The position numbers and the translations under genes were made by a program. The notes below the pieces were generated by a model. That model made no database searches. It saw nothing but the letters and a program-made list of their open reading frames with translations, and had not been told where the DNA came from. Shown here in pieces: positions 1 to 11,175 of a stretch of 64,000 nt of DNA (position 1 is its first letter; every line of letters begins with the position of its first letter). The stretch spans positions 11,927,180 to 11,991,179 of the forward strand of contig NC_081542.1 in the NCBI RefSeq assembly GCF_901000735.1, read 5' to 3'. The DNA comes from Corylus avellana. Its lineage: Eukaryota; Streptophyta; Magnoliopsida; Fagales; Betulaceae.

Positions 1-19
1 GAATGAATGTGTAACTGCT

Positions 20-1225
20 TCAATCTCCCTTAGTTGGAGGTCGGACACATGCACAAAAAGGCGCCTTCTTTCGCTTCTGGCTGGTTCTTACCCCACCACC
101 ATAGAGGTAATCTCGAAGGAGAACTCTAGGTTTTCGGTCGGTGATCCTTGTCTTCCCACGAATTTCTTTCTCATCATCAAGTTTCAGTAAAAGAAACTGT
201 ATTTTCTGCACCTCCAACTGCAACCGACCAATTTTTTCAGATCCCCTTCGTGCCTGTTCAGAAATTTTCCTTCTTCTGGCATTCACACTCTCATCTGGGT
301 CTATTGCAGAAACTCCATCAAAGGAGAGGGAACCATTATCAACTGTCTTCATCAATTTGCGATTTACATCAGACAACTTCATGATGGATTCCTGAGCTTC
401 ATCCAGCTGCCCCTTGACGGTATCATATTCCATACCTTTTCCTTTTCTGCTCTTCTCAGTATTCCCCACCTTCTTCTTCAAATCTTCCACGGTGATTTGA
501 AGGTTTGTCAACTTTTGCGCATCAGAATCGAGTCTTTCTAAAATCTTCCTCTTGTTCCCTTCTTGGCGGGGATCAGCAAGTCTCTCAGATATTTCTAATT
601 TATCAACACTCAACTCCTTCTCAACCAATGATTCTGAAGAGGGGTATGAACGATTGTGTTTCTTGACTGCTTCAATCTGATTGTGGGCAGGTGCGGCAGC
701 CACTTTTTGAGCCTTGCCAACCATCAGGTCAATGCTGCCATCCCGGTCAGCGGTTTCCCATAACTCAAGCATCTGATCAGTCTCTACAGTTTCTCTCCTG
801 CTTATCCCATATGATGAACACTCAGATATCTGATCGAGCATGATGTCCTTAGTCAGGACTTCATTCCTTGCTTCAGAAATTTCAAGTGTCGGCTTCCCCA
901 GCTTGAGATCTTTACTTTGCCCATTCCCAAGTTCCTCTTCAACCTGATATGGAGGAAAATTCTTGTTTGTTTCAACATTTTCTTGACACAAGCTGCCTTG
1001 AGATTTCAACTCTTCGATCTCTCTCACTGCAGCGTCTAGTTTGGCATTAGTGTTTAGGTGTTCCAGTACCACGAGACTTTCCGTCTCCACCACTGCCTTT
1101 TCAATAGCTTTCACTCTTCCTTCCAAATCCTGCAATTCTGAAAGTCCATCTGGCCCCATCGCAATTTGATCTTCATCTGTTAGTTGATTGCTTTCAGCAT
1201 GCAAGCAAGGAACCACATTAGCCTC
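20..1225 (-). CDS. NET1: NET1 coding exon 3 (C-terminal coiled coil and tail)
   Basis: The acceptor TTGTTTGCAG precedes GAGGCTAATGTG at position 1225, in phase 0 with exon 2. The exon encodes 401 residues and the stop. Visible family blocks are [20 protein letters not shown] near its start, [20 protein letters not shown] near residue 340 of the exon, then LLRDYLYGG and a tail ending [12 protein letters not shown]. The open frame upstream of the acceptor (to 1285) is intron read-through, not coding. Confidence 0.92.
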   Translation of the reverse strand, partial: EANVVPCLHAESNQLTDEDQIAMGPDGLSELQDLEGRVKAIEKAVVETESLVVLEHLNTNAKLDAAVREIEELKSQGSLCQENVETNKNFPPYQVEEELGNGQSKDLKLGKPTLEISEARNEVLTKDIMLDQISECSSYGISRRETVETDQMLELWETADRDGSIDLMVGKAQKVAAAPAHNQIEAVKKHNRSYPSSESLVEKELSVDKLEISERLADPRQEGNKRKILERLDSDAQKLTNLQITVEDLKKKVGNTEKSRKGKGMEYDTVKGQLDEAQESIMKLSDVNRKLMKTVDNGSLSFDGVSAIDPDESVNARRRKISEQARRGSEKIGRLQLEVQKIQFLLLKLDDEKEIRGKTRITDRKPRVLLRDYLYGGGVRTSQKRKKAPFCACVRPPTKGD

Positions 1226-4200
1226 CTGCAAACAAGTGGAAAATAAGCATTGGCAGAGTTCGGATTTTCCCCTTAGAGGATGCAAACCTCAAATAAATAA
1301 ATACAATGGTTGATATTGTTTTTCAATAAAATATCTATCTCAAATCAATATAGCTCATTGCTATTATTCTCTATGAGTGTTCATATTTTGAAAATGTTGC
1401 ATCATCGGCCCATTAATAATGTTATGAAAAACATCTATTTATATATTAGTGGTGAGAATCATTACTTATTCAAAAACCAAATATTAAGAAGGGTAAAGTT
1501 CACTTAACCCCCTCAAACTATCACCCCAATGACAATCTACCCCTCAAACTATCAATTGCGACAATTTACCCCTCAAAATACTAAAACAATAACAATGTAC
1601 CCCCAATTTTAACAAAATGACGAAATTGCCCTTACTAAAATTTAATTTTTTTTCAAAATTTTAAGGGTATTTTTGTCTTATTGAAAATTCTATAGTGGTA
1701 ATTTCGTCATTTTGCTAGCATTGGAGGGTACATTCTCATTGTTTTGGTAGTTTGGAAGGTAAATTATCGTAATTGATAGTTTGGGGGATAGATTGCCATT
1801 GGAGTGGTAGTTTGAAGGAGTTAAGTGAACTTTATCCTATTAAGAAATTAGCTATTCGAGACCTAAATATCAAAAGCCCTAAAAGAATCAATTTCAATTA
1901 CTTAGAATAAACAATTCATTTAAACTTAATAAATCATGAAAGGAAAACCCTAACTACTTCTATGATAAATCTATATAAATAATCAAATCAATGATGCCAT
2001 ATACATGCAACTTTTTTTCCCAAACAATCAAATAAATTAAACACAATTAAAAAATTTAGGAATTAATTTACTTGCCTCCATAATTTTAGAAATTAAAAAA
2101 ATAATAATAAAAATAAAAAATTAAAGTTTTCCTTTATAATTTTTTCACTCTTCCTCATTCTTTTCCTTCATTATCTTTTCTTTATGCTTTTTCCTTTTTT
2201 TTTCCCTCCACTTGTTCTCTCTTCTCTCGCCCCCTTCCTTTCTCTTTGTTGCATGTGAGGGAGATTTGGGACAACAAGAGTAATGTTTTTGTTTTAAAAC
2301 CAGACAAACAAAGGCCACCATTTTAAAAGTTTTTTCTTTTTTTTTTTCTTTTTTGTTCTTTACTACTTAATCTGTCCATGAGAATCTAAAAGTGTAAAAA
2401 TCCCTAAATTTATTTTAAAAAGAAAGAAAACCTCTTATAATTGATCCAATAAGAAAATTTCAGTGGATGCAATAGTAAAACAATTTCAAATCTCTCAAAT
2501 ATGATATATATGCTCCTAAAAACTTTACCAATTTCAGTGGGGGCAATTAGCCCCAGTCAGCATAATATGGCTTGACCATTGAAAATAAGCCATGAACATT
2601 AAATGAGACCCAAAACCACAAGGTAGAGTTGGGGGGAAAAATCACCATGTCATAAGGTGCCCCATACATATTAAACCCCAAAGGATCCTAGAAAAAGCCA
2701 GCTTACTTTTAAAAGGTTCTTGTATAATTAAATTAAATATATCTCATGAAATATTTAACGAGTAGTACTTGATTACAGTGAAATCAAAACCATAAAAGAG
2801 TGCATTTCAGTTGCATGGAAAGAGAGCTGTAAAGAAGCTAAGAAGTTAAAATGATCACAAAGTAGCAGCTGCCTAACACCAAAAAACTCAAGAATATTTG
2901 TGATACAAAACCAGCTCAAGCATTAACTCTACCAATATTTTTAAGGAACTCATTGAATAAAGATGTGAAGATAAAGACCATGCTGGTGAGAAAACCAAGA
3001 TCCACAGATGGTATGAGCTACCACAAATGACATATGTAACACTTCTACGGAGAGACTCTAGTAGCATGTCCAATTGAAGCTTTAAGAATTAATGCATGCA
3101 GTAAGCACAAGGATAAGGTAATTAATGGAATGAAGCATTTAAGAAACAGTTCTTGTCATCTTGGCTTCAGAACAACTGAAATTTCAGTAGTGCAGAATAG
3201 ATGGAAATTACCTTTGCCTTTTCATCTTCAATAGCATGAGGCCCACGATGAAAAAGAGTATGCTTCTCCAGAGAGGATATACAATTTTTAACAGAGATGA
3301 CAGCTGGGGTATATGCAGCCAACTGAGCTTGTAGTCCTCCTTTCTCGCCTTCCAAGGTGCTAACTCTTTCTTTCAGAAATTCAATCTCCATGTCTTTGGA
3401 ATTGCTTCTATCTTCAAGGCTCTCACATGCTTCAGTTAGCTCATGAATCCTTCCAGAAAACAGAACCTCAAATACAGAGGAGATTTGCAGTTCAGCAAAA
3501 GATTTGGAAGCCTGAGTCTCCCACAGTTCAACCTCACCTCTTCCCTTTTGCAGTTCAGAGCTCAAGCTTTCCTGCCTAGTTTTCACTTCCCCAAGTTCTT
3601 TGTGAAATCTGCACAGGTCAGACTCCAATTTCTGATTCACTTCAGATAGGCATCCAGTCTCCTTACTCAGATTATAATTATCATCAGATATTTTCAGAAT
3701 CTGCTTCTCTTGATCTTTGAGCATCACCTTAGCCTCATCATACTTATTCTTCAGATCCTCCACAAATTTAAGCAACTCTATTTTCTCGTTCATAATTGCA
3801 CTTAACATCTGTTGTGCTTCCAAAAGCTCATTTTCCTTCCAAGACAACAGATCCTTCCCATTTGCAATTTCACATCTTAGTTGATCACTAATAGACTTAA
3901 CTGATACAAGCTCATTGTCTGACTTATTCAACGACTCCTTTAGATTTAAATTTTCAATTTTTTCATCTTCTACTCTCCCCTCCATTAATCTTACCTTCTC
4001 TTCTAGGTTGCTATTGACATAATGAAGATTATTCAGACCTTCAGTGAGCTCTTTCAACTCCAAAAATTTTTCGAAGGCGATATTATTAAAAATCAGAGAA
4101 AGGTTACTCTCAGATACTGTTTCACCAAACAAGACCCAGTTTGCTTCTTCTAGCTTATGTTTTTCTTGCACCAAGTCAAATGCTTCCTTAACTGAGGATC

Positions 4201-7200
4201 TTTTCTCTTCAAGCACCTTGAATTTCTCTTCCTGTAAATTCTGGTTTGCTCTTTGTAAGTCCAACAACTGCCCACGCAGATTCTCTGTTTCAGTTGTCAA
4301 TACCTCCTCTCTCTGATTTCCCTCCATTACTTTCGACCTCAATTCTTCTTTCATCTCCAAAAGTTTTTGAATCTCAGTCTGCAACACTGAGAACTGCTTA
4401 GACTGAATCCTGAACTCCCCAGCAAGGGTGTTCCTTTCTGTCACAAGATTCACCATATCTGCTTTCAGTTGCCCTAGCAGTGTAACAAGAACCGACTTCT
4501 CAATTAGTAGGTGCTGATTTTCATCACAACTTCTAGAGAGACAATTGTGTGTCTCTTGAAGTTTACCCAGTATGTGTTTTAGAAGCGCTTCATCTGGGTT
4601 AATCTTATCGTCAAACCCATGGTGTGCATCAATGTCAAGAGTCTTCAACACCTGATACAGCCCCGTTCTGAGTTTTTTAATTTGCTCAAACATGGATTTC
4701 ACTTCCACCTGCTGTTCAAGATTATCACGCTCTAGTTCAGAAATCAGTTTCTCAGACAATTTGGATGCCTCCCAGAGATTTTGAAACTCAATCAAGTGAG
4801 AAACAATCTTTTCTTCCAGATCATTGACACATTTCTGCAAGATGAAGATCTCAATCTGAGCACTGACAGCTTTTTCTAGCTCCTCTTCATATTCTTTCTT
4901 CCTGCACTGCTCTTCTTCTTCAAGAACACGGATCTGCAATTCCATGCCAGCCAACCGGGTATCACTCAACCTTGAAAAGCTGGCATGTTCTTGCTTCGCA
5001 GCATCCAAGGAAGACTGCAGTTCTTCTACTTTACAAAGTGCAGATTCTCTCTCGTTCTCAATACCTGAGTGCTTGTATTCTAATTCTGTGTATCTTATCT
5101 CCAGATCTTCCAGTCTTTGCTTAGTAATTTCCAACTGAGAAACTAAGCTTTCTTGATCAGTGATCAGGCAAGACTTCTCATTATCGAGTAACCGGCATGA
5201 ATCTTCTAAGCTCTTCAAATTCACCCTCAATACTTCAAGTTCAGCATTTGCATCAAAAAGGGAATTCTCCAGAAAGTTGTTTCTCTGTGAGAATTTTTCC
5301 AAATTCTCATTGGTAATCTGTAACTGAGAAATCAGGGTAGCCTTCTCAGCAACAAGAGTGGATTTCTCTCCCAAAAGAGATTGACAGGATTCTTCTAATG
5401 CTTTTACTTTCCCTCTAACCCCTTCTACCTCGACATTCAAATCTGAGAGGGAATTCTCCAAAACAGCATTTTTCTCTAGAAGTTTCTCCATGATTTTCAA
5501 CTTTTCCAGCAGAGCCACTTTTTCACTTCTCTCTGCCTCACCAGTCTCTTTTAATTTTGAGTTCTCATCCTGCAATTCCTTGACAGATGACCCCAAGCAC
5601 TCAGGATCATAGCCTACTGACTCCACCTGCTCCAGCATAGCCCAGTGTTTCTTGCTCAGCTCATTCAGTTCCTCTTTCAGGCAATATATTTCTTGCTGAA
5701 GAGCATTTCTTTGGTCTACTCGAAGTTCAACTTCCTCTTCAAGCTTCCCAATGGTCTCCCTCAAGCTTAAGATCTCATCTTGCAAATTTTTTATTGACAC
5801 AGCTGAAGACAAACTGAGCTCATTCAGGCTCTTGTTCTCTTCCTTGACCCTCTGGACTTCATCCTCTAAACCCTGATTATGAGTTTCCATCTCCTTTACA
5901 ACTTGGGCCCTATTGTGAAAATCTGCAGCCAGAGATCTCAGTTCTTCCTGAGATTGAGAATGCAAATGCTGCAGAGTTTGGAAGGCAGTTTCAGCCTCCA
6001 TGTATCGCAACTGCTCTTCCTGTATGCAAGTCCAAAGTCTACCCACTTCCTTCTGCTTCTCTGTTAGTTCTTCACTTTGAGACCCCATCTTCTTCATCAA
6101 GGACTCCAACTCAGACTGCAGAGTCTGATTTGATTTTTCCAACAGAAGACACCTTTCTTCAGCACCCTTTAACTTCGCAACCCCATCATCTATCTCATAA
6201 TTTAACCTTTGGGCCTCCTCCTGGGCACAAGAGATTGTATGCTCCAGACTAGAGATCGTCTCCAAACATTGCTGGTACTGGAGGACAGCAGCTTTCTTCT
6301 CTTCATTTACTTTGGCAAGTGCTTGCTTCAGGGTCTCAACTTCACTTTCAGCTTGATGAGCTCTTTCATTAATCATTCTGGCATTCTCCTCTGCATGCAG
6401 TAGCTTGTCCCGCAAGTTCGATATCATCTCCAAACACTGTTGGTATTGAGCAAGTGCAGCTTTTTTTTCAGCTTCTTCTCTATCAAGGTCTTGCTTTATG
6501 GCTTCAGCCTCAACTTCAGCTTTACTAGCTCGCTCATTAAGTTCCCCAGCATCCTTTTTGGCACAAGAGATTTCGTCCTCTAAATTAGATATTCTGTTTA
6601 AACACTGCTGGTATTGAAGAAGACTAGCTTCTCTTTCCAACTCTAATTTGGCAAGGGATTCCTTCAGAGTTTGAACTTCTGCTTCAGCTTTACTCGCTCG
6701 TTCACCAAGTTCCTTGGAGTCTTCTAGCGCTCGAGAGACTTCAGATTCAAGAATTGATAATCTCTCTAAACTCTGTTGATACTGAAGTAGACCAGCTTCC
6801 TTTTCGGCTTCTAAGTTAGCAAGGGTTTTCTTTAAGTTTATAATTTCTGTCTCAGCTTTACCCACTCGCTCAGACTCAGAAAGTACTCTAGCCTTGATGT
6901 CATGGCTCCCATTGTTTTGCATGCTTCTTTCTTTCTCCTCTGCATCTTGAAAATTGAGGCCTTTTCTTGCCTTTCCTTCTACAAATTTCATATGGCTCAC
7001 TGCTTCTCCAGAGCCAAACAAGTCATTAAGCTGCTTTAAACCCTTTCTACTTGTTACAGTATCAGATTCTTCAGTAAATCCTCCATTCCTCTTGCCAGCA
7101 TTGAAATGAGACGAAGACAGTCCCAAAGCGTCCTTTTGCAACTCGTCAGGGTCAAAAATTGCACGTATGGGGGAAGGCATCTCAGGTGTTTGGGGATCAG

Positions 7201-7498
7201 CCTCATTAGCAGAACCTGCAGGTGAATCGTCAACCAGCATGATTGGAACTTGGTTTGGAAACGCTTCTGCCATAGTCCTATGAGCCTGGCGTAGCGCTCC
7301 AGTTGCATGATCATATCTTTCAGCTAATGCACGGTATGCTCGGTAAAACTCCTCAACCAGTTTCATAAGCTCCGGTCGTTTCTTATAATACATCTCTGCC
7401 CTCCTTGCAAACGAGTCTGCATCTTCTTCAATAAGTTTGATCATTTGTTTGACTTTGGCATCCATGTCTGTTCAAGAGGAAAAGAAATCTTTGGTCAA

Positions 7499-7573
<75 letters not shown>

Positions 7574-8659
7574 ACTAAAAGATGGACAAGGTGAGATCAT
7601 GACCATATCTTTTTAACAAAATCAGGATGTTTATTTGCATAATTCTTGTATGATCACCATGACAGTCAAACCTTTACTTCAGAGCAAGAAGAGCTTTATA
7701 GTAAATAAAGTAATTAACTTTGTTTTATATACCGTAAAGCAGATCATTTATGTAGGGAAGCAAATATTATAGCAGATCTAGCAGCGGTTATACAACAGGG
7801 GAAGTTTGAATTGGTTTCTCCATGAATTCTTAGAAGCCACCTTCTTTTTAGATAACTGATCAGAATTCTGTTTAGGGTGTTGTAGTAAGTAACATGCTTG
7901 AAATACATTATTTACAAACTCCTTAACAGCCTAAGCTTAAGGGACTAGTGGTTTACCAAAATGGTATGTAGAGTTTATGGCTAGAGACGACAAGAGAAAA
8001 ATACGAAAAACAATTAAGAGCTCAACCCTAAAGCAGGAGGCACTCTATTTTGTATATGACGAGCACAAAACTTCCCTTCCATATAATACTCTCTAAAGAA
8101 ACCATCATGCAATTAAGTCAGCCAACTCGAATATTTTTTGGCAGCAAGGCACTACTACATTCGTAACCCACTCAATTAAGGAAATGGAATTAGAATTGCA
8201 GTTTTAACAAAAAAAAGTTTAAAGTCACAATCACAAGTAAAATCCTCCATAAGTTCCTTCAAGACACCATAAGTAGGTAATTTTTTTTTTTATTCAACTA
8301 CAATAATCACAAGGCCTTTTTGGTCATAAAAAAATACCAGCAGCGATGGAGAAGGGGAAGGGGGAAGTAAGTTAAGAAAAGACCCCTTTTAAGGGTTTTC
8401 CTTTTCTTCCAATTTCTGGGAATCAAATGGAAAGATAAAAATATTAAATATTATAAATTAGAATATCTCTAGGAACTGCATTTTAGGAGTTCTTCTAGTA
8501 CTTAATTTTAATATCACCATCAAAAATGCAAACAAAACCTGTGACAAAGAAAGTAATACCTGAAAAATTCTCCTGAAGCCATTTTGAATTTTTAGGGCCT
8601 ATGTGGCTGTCCCACCACCAATACTTGCGTTTTGAATCAGCATTCGACAGTGTTGCCAT
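20..8659 (-). CDS. NET1: NETWORKED 1 (NET1)-type actin-binding coiled-coil protein, whole gene
   Basis: The coding sequence joins 8659-8560, 7467-3212 and 1225-20 on the minus strand, about 1853 residues. All splice sites are GT-AG and the phases agree (1, then 0). Residues about 10-90 form the NAB (KIP1-like) actin-binding domain, with the [18 protein letters not shown] signature split over exons 1 and 2. A linker to about residue 230 follows, then almost uninterrupted heptad coiled coil to the end, including four tandem 56-residue repeats at about 233-456. The C-terminus keeps the family block LLRDYLYGG and a basic, Cys/Pro-rich tail. NET proteins are plant-specific actin binders; Arabidopsis NET1A decorates actin at the plasma membrane and plasmodesmata. 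The length is in the range of NET1 paralogues. I cannot tell NET1A, B, C or D apart by eye. I see no frameshift or premature stop, so the gene looks intact and single-copy here. Confidence 0.93.
1226..3211 (-). other. NET1 intron 2
   Basis: This 1986-base phase-0 intron lies between donor GTAATT (3211 downward) and acceptor TTTGCAG (ending at 1226). It contains a 347-bp MITE (1491-1837) and otherwise AT-rich DNA with poly-T tracts near 2100-2360. Short open frames inside it have no codon bias or homology I can recognise. Confidence 0.88.
1491..1837. mobile_element. Fold-back MITE with 9-bp TSD, Mutator-like (in NET1 intron 2)
   Basis: The arms are long inverted repeats: GGGTAAAGTTCACTTAAC at the left and the complement of GTTAAGTGAACTTTATCC at the right. 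The similarity continues inward for more than 100 bases, through the tracts around CCCCTCAAACTATC. The element is flanked by a perfect 9-bp direct repeat, TATTAAGAA, at 1482-1490 and 1838-1846. A 9-bp duplication with long terminal inverted repeats and no coding capacity fits a non-autonomous Mutator-like element. The superfamily is inferred from TSD length only. Confidence 0.85.
3212..7467 (-). CDS. NET1: NET1 coding exon 2 (rest of NAB domain and central coiled coil)
   Basis: This is one very long exon of 4256 bases. The acceptor is TTGAACAG before ACATGGATGCC, which completes the split Asp codon and gives [20 protein letters not shown], the standard continuation of the NAB domain. It ends at GCAAAG followed by GTAATTTCC. 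Reading past that donor gives only about 14 non-conserved residues before a stop. The first 57 residues complete the actin-binding domain. The rest is Glu/Lys/Leu-rich heptad sequence, with the four-fold repeat at 6200-6871. A single large central exon is the usual NET1 gene layout. Confidence 0.93.
7468..8559 (-). other. NET1 intron 1
   Basis: This 1092-base GT-AG intron (phase 1) splits the NAB domain after the ENFS motif. It is AT-rich and holds an (AT)n(AG)n microsatellite close to its 3' splice site. I see no other gene in it. Confidence 0.88.
7500..7569. repeat. (AT)n-(AG)n compound microsatellite
   Basis: An uninterrupted AT dinucleotide run of about 35 bases passes directly into an AG run of about 35 bases. 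On the gene strand it reads (CT)n then (AT)n, about 30 bases upstream of the exon 2 acceptor, where it extends the polypyrimidine region. It is likely length-polymorphic. Confidence 0.95.
8560..8659 (-). CDS. NET1: NET1 coding exon 1 (start of NAB domain)
   Basis: This exon encodes 33 residues starting [20 protein letters not shown]. An upstream in-frame ATG at 8681-8683 would add eight residues (MVVFLAGV), but family members start at MATL, so the ATG at 8657-8659 is chosen. The exon ends TCAG followed by GTATTAC on the minus strand, leaving one base of a split Asp codon. The Trp triplet and GPKNSKWLQ are diagnostic of the NAB domain. Confidence 0.92.
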
Positions 8660-9466
8660 GACTCCAGCCAAGAAGACCACCACTTCCCTAATCTGCTCTC
8701 AGGCCGATTGTAAATCCGGTAACAGATACTTAATAATAGAACTGAACCCAGGACCAGAAATATTTGGATTTAAAGCACTCAAATCAATGCTTATTAGCAG
8801 GATATGGCTATGTATCTGTTGCTCCTTGTACCTATGCAACAAAATAAATAAACAAAACACAACAAATTCAGCTTCAGATGAATCAGAATAATTACTACAA
8901 GAGATCAGGTTCTCAAGAACTTTGATGAAAAAGATCAGAATCAGCATGAGAAGAACCTGATCAATTGGACCCAAGTCCAAAAACCAAGTACAAGTAACTG
9001 CTATCTTGTAGAATGGGTCAAACAACCTGATCAAAGAGACACACCATATATCAACCCAAGAAAACAAAAGGATCAGATCACGAATACACAATGGATAAAA
9101 AAAATAAAAAAAAAACAAAACAAAACACAAATATTTACATGCTTCAGAGAATTACAAGTTCAGACATTTGTTCAATTAATCAAGGACAGGACCATGCATA
9201 AGGCAGCACTTTGTTCAGAAAAACATGATAAATTACAAACCCATAAAAAAAAAAAAAATGAATCATACAACTGAATCATTTCCATGAACACAAAAGAAAA
9301 CTAGAAACTTTCGAAAAACTCAGTGACCAAAACTCAAAAATATAGTAACAGAAAAGAGGTTCAACCATAGAAGAGACATGGCTACAATACTTACATGAAA
9401 ATGATATACATGGGTGGGCATGGATTTTCCAAGTAAAGCTGATTACTTGGAGATCAGAAGGCTTAC
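8660..9466 (-). other. NET1 5' leader region, probable 5'UTR intron
   Basis: A good donor, ACTG followed by GTAAGCC on the minus strand at 9467/9466, ends a probable leader exon. Candidate acceptors before the start codon are TTGTTGCATAG near 8836 and GAGAGCAG near 8693. The region is AT-rich. Open frames here (for example 8699-9130) look like chance frames. Which acceptor is used cannot be settled from sequence alone. Confidence 0.45.
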
Positions 9467-9740
9467 CAGTAATAATCTGATTCAGGGGTTTGCCTAGGAT
9501 TAGCAGCTGTACCAATAGCACCTTCAGCTGCTTTTCTTCTTTCACTCTCAACCCATGTTAGTTGGATGTTTGTGCCTCCGTCTCTGTCTCTGCCTCGACT
9601 TCTCTCTCTCTCTCTCTCTCTCTCTGGTTTTGCTTTTGCTTTTATGTTGGTGTTTTTGTTTTGGTACTGCTGTGGGCCTTTGAAAACTGTCAAAGAGAAA
9701 AGAAAAGAAAACAGAAGATGGGCGCAGACAAAACTCTCAA
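9467..9740 (-). promoter_or_regulatory. Probable NET1 5'UTR leader exon with (GA)n tract
   Basis: Upstream of the donor at 9466 lies a stretch less AT-rich than its surroundings, with a (GA)n run on the gene strand at 9599-9625. GA/CT-rich tracts are common in plant 5' leaders and core promoters. The transcription start is not defined. AT-rich promoter-like DNA follows beyond about 9750. Placing the leader here is inference from the donor site and base composition. Confidence 0.4.
9599..9625. repeat. (CT)n microsatellite
   Basis: This is a pure CT dinucleotide run of about 27 bases, inside the probable NET1 leader exon. It reads (GA)n on the gene strand. Confidence 0.93.
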
Positions 9741-9749
9741 AGGCAAGTA

Positions 9750-10774
9750 ATTATGTAATTAATGCTTTTTTCTTTAATAGGAGTAATTATTTCCTTAATT
9801 TTGGTTTTGTTAATTATTTCACTCTTTTTGAAAAATTACAAACGGTTGATTTTGTAATTACTAGGATTTCAAAAATGTTTTGTCTTGTGTTCCTCCATGT
9901 TTGACTAAATTATGCTTCTTTTGCATCTTGAGTATAAAAATAAATTTAAAAAAATAAAAAAAATAAAAAAAATCCAGGAAAACGGATACTTTACGTTTCA
10001 AATGAAATTGAGAGTATTTATTTAATGCATTTAAAAAAATAAATTTGTTCAAAAAATTTACTCTAAAAAAATAAGGACAATATTATTCTCCTAAATTCAC
10101 TAAATAAATAAATAATCCTTTTTAAAAAACAGCGGCTTTTTTTATTTTTTATTTTAAAAAAAAAACTAATCCCAATTCTTTGACTTCTTTTGGGTCAATT
10201 TTAGTTTTGATAATTTGACATGGGCAGATTAAATAAAACTCAATGAAAGAATAAACTAAATAAACATGCTACACAATATTATATATAAAAATAAATAAAT
10301 AATATACTTGTGAATAGGTAATCATATTTTTTTATTTATGCCATTAATACCCCCCTCTTGATCCTGAATCCTGATGCATGCGTCGGATTTAACTAATATT
10401 ATTATATATTTCTTGATTTGACTCTCTCTTTTTTTCTTTTTCTTAGAAGGTCATGATTAGAACAAAATTGTCAATTGCTTCACATTATTATATATTTCTT
10501 AATTGTGGGGTATTTGAGTAATTAAGGGTTGGAATCCTAAATGCTTGAGTGATATGACACGTTGTCGTTGTTAATTGTAGATAAAGGTGGGTGCCGTCAC
10601 GGGCGGTGGACAATGACGGCCCTCATTCCTCACGCGATTAAGAAATTCGTCTTTCCAAATTGGACCACGTGTATTTCTTTTTTATTTCCCGTTAGATACT
10701 TTAATAATTAACTAATTTTTGGAGTGGTCGGACTATTTTTTCAAGACATTTTTAGGCGGTTGGTAATTTTTATA
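9750..10774. other. AT-rich intergenic DNA
   Basis: There is no convincing gene. The stretch has many A and T homopolymer runs. One short GC-richer patch near 10565-10640 contains GGTGGGTGCCGTCACGGGCG and similar sequence, with no coding signature. Confidence 0.7.
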
Positions 10775-10934
10775 GAGTAATGCTGAATGATTTTTTTTTT
10801 TTAATCTCAAAATTGATCTTGCTTTTAAAATTACTATTGAATTAAAATTTAATAATAATTTATCAAAAATCTTATGGTAATTTTAAAAGATACATCATTT
10901 TTTAGAGACTTAAGAAATAAATTTAGCATTACTC
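10775..10934. mobile_element. MITE with GAGTAATGC ends
   Basis: This 160-bp element begins GAGTAATGCTGAATGA and ends TTTAGCATTACTC, which are inverted repeats of each other. The left flank AATTTTTATA and right flank AATTTTATA match apart from one T, consistent with an old 9-bp target duplication. The same terminal motif recurs at 14385-14563 and 21156-21308. Confidence 0.7.
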
Positions 10935-10974
10935 AATTTTATATAACATTGAGAGATGATTAAGAGCCTGTTTG

Positions 10975-11175
10975 AGATTATAAATAGAGTTTTTAAGTCA
11001 AAAAGCGGGCAAACTTCATTTACGAGTAGTTAATTACTCTCTCAATGTTTTTGAGGATAGCCAATCTTTTCTTAAAGCTTATGGGAGTGACTCGACCAAA
11101 CCCAAAACTTTTAAGGAGACAACCGACACCCCTCATATGCTTTAGGGCGAATGATGTTGTGAAATTTTAATTATT
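10975..11175. repeat. Left half of an interrupted dispersed repeat
   Basis: This sequence, with motifs such as GACTCGACCAAACCC and AACTTTTAAGGAGACAACC, resembles the segment after the LTR-like element in motif content (short 'TTTTAAGG..CGACC..ACC' blocks). The two are probably halves of one older repeat split by the insertion. Confidence 0.35.

Noticed and set aside
8699..9130. 143-codon minus-strand frame upstream of NET1
   Set aside because: It is low-complexity at its start and overlaps the probable NET1 leader intron. The composition looks like chance in AT-rich DNA.
9463..9693. 76-codon Arg/Glu-rich frame as a protein
   Set aside because: The RERERE stretch is just the (GA)n microsatellite in the probable NET1 leader.
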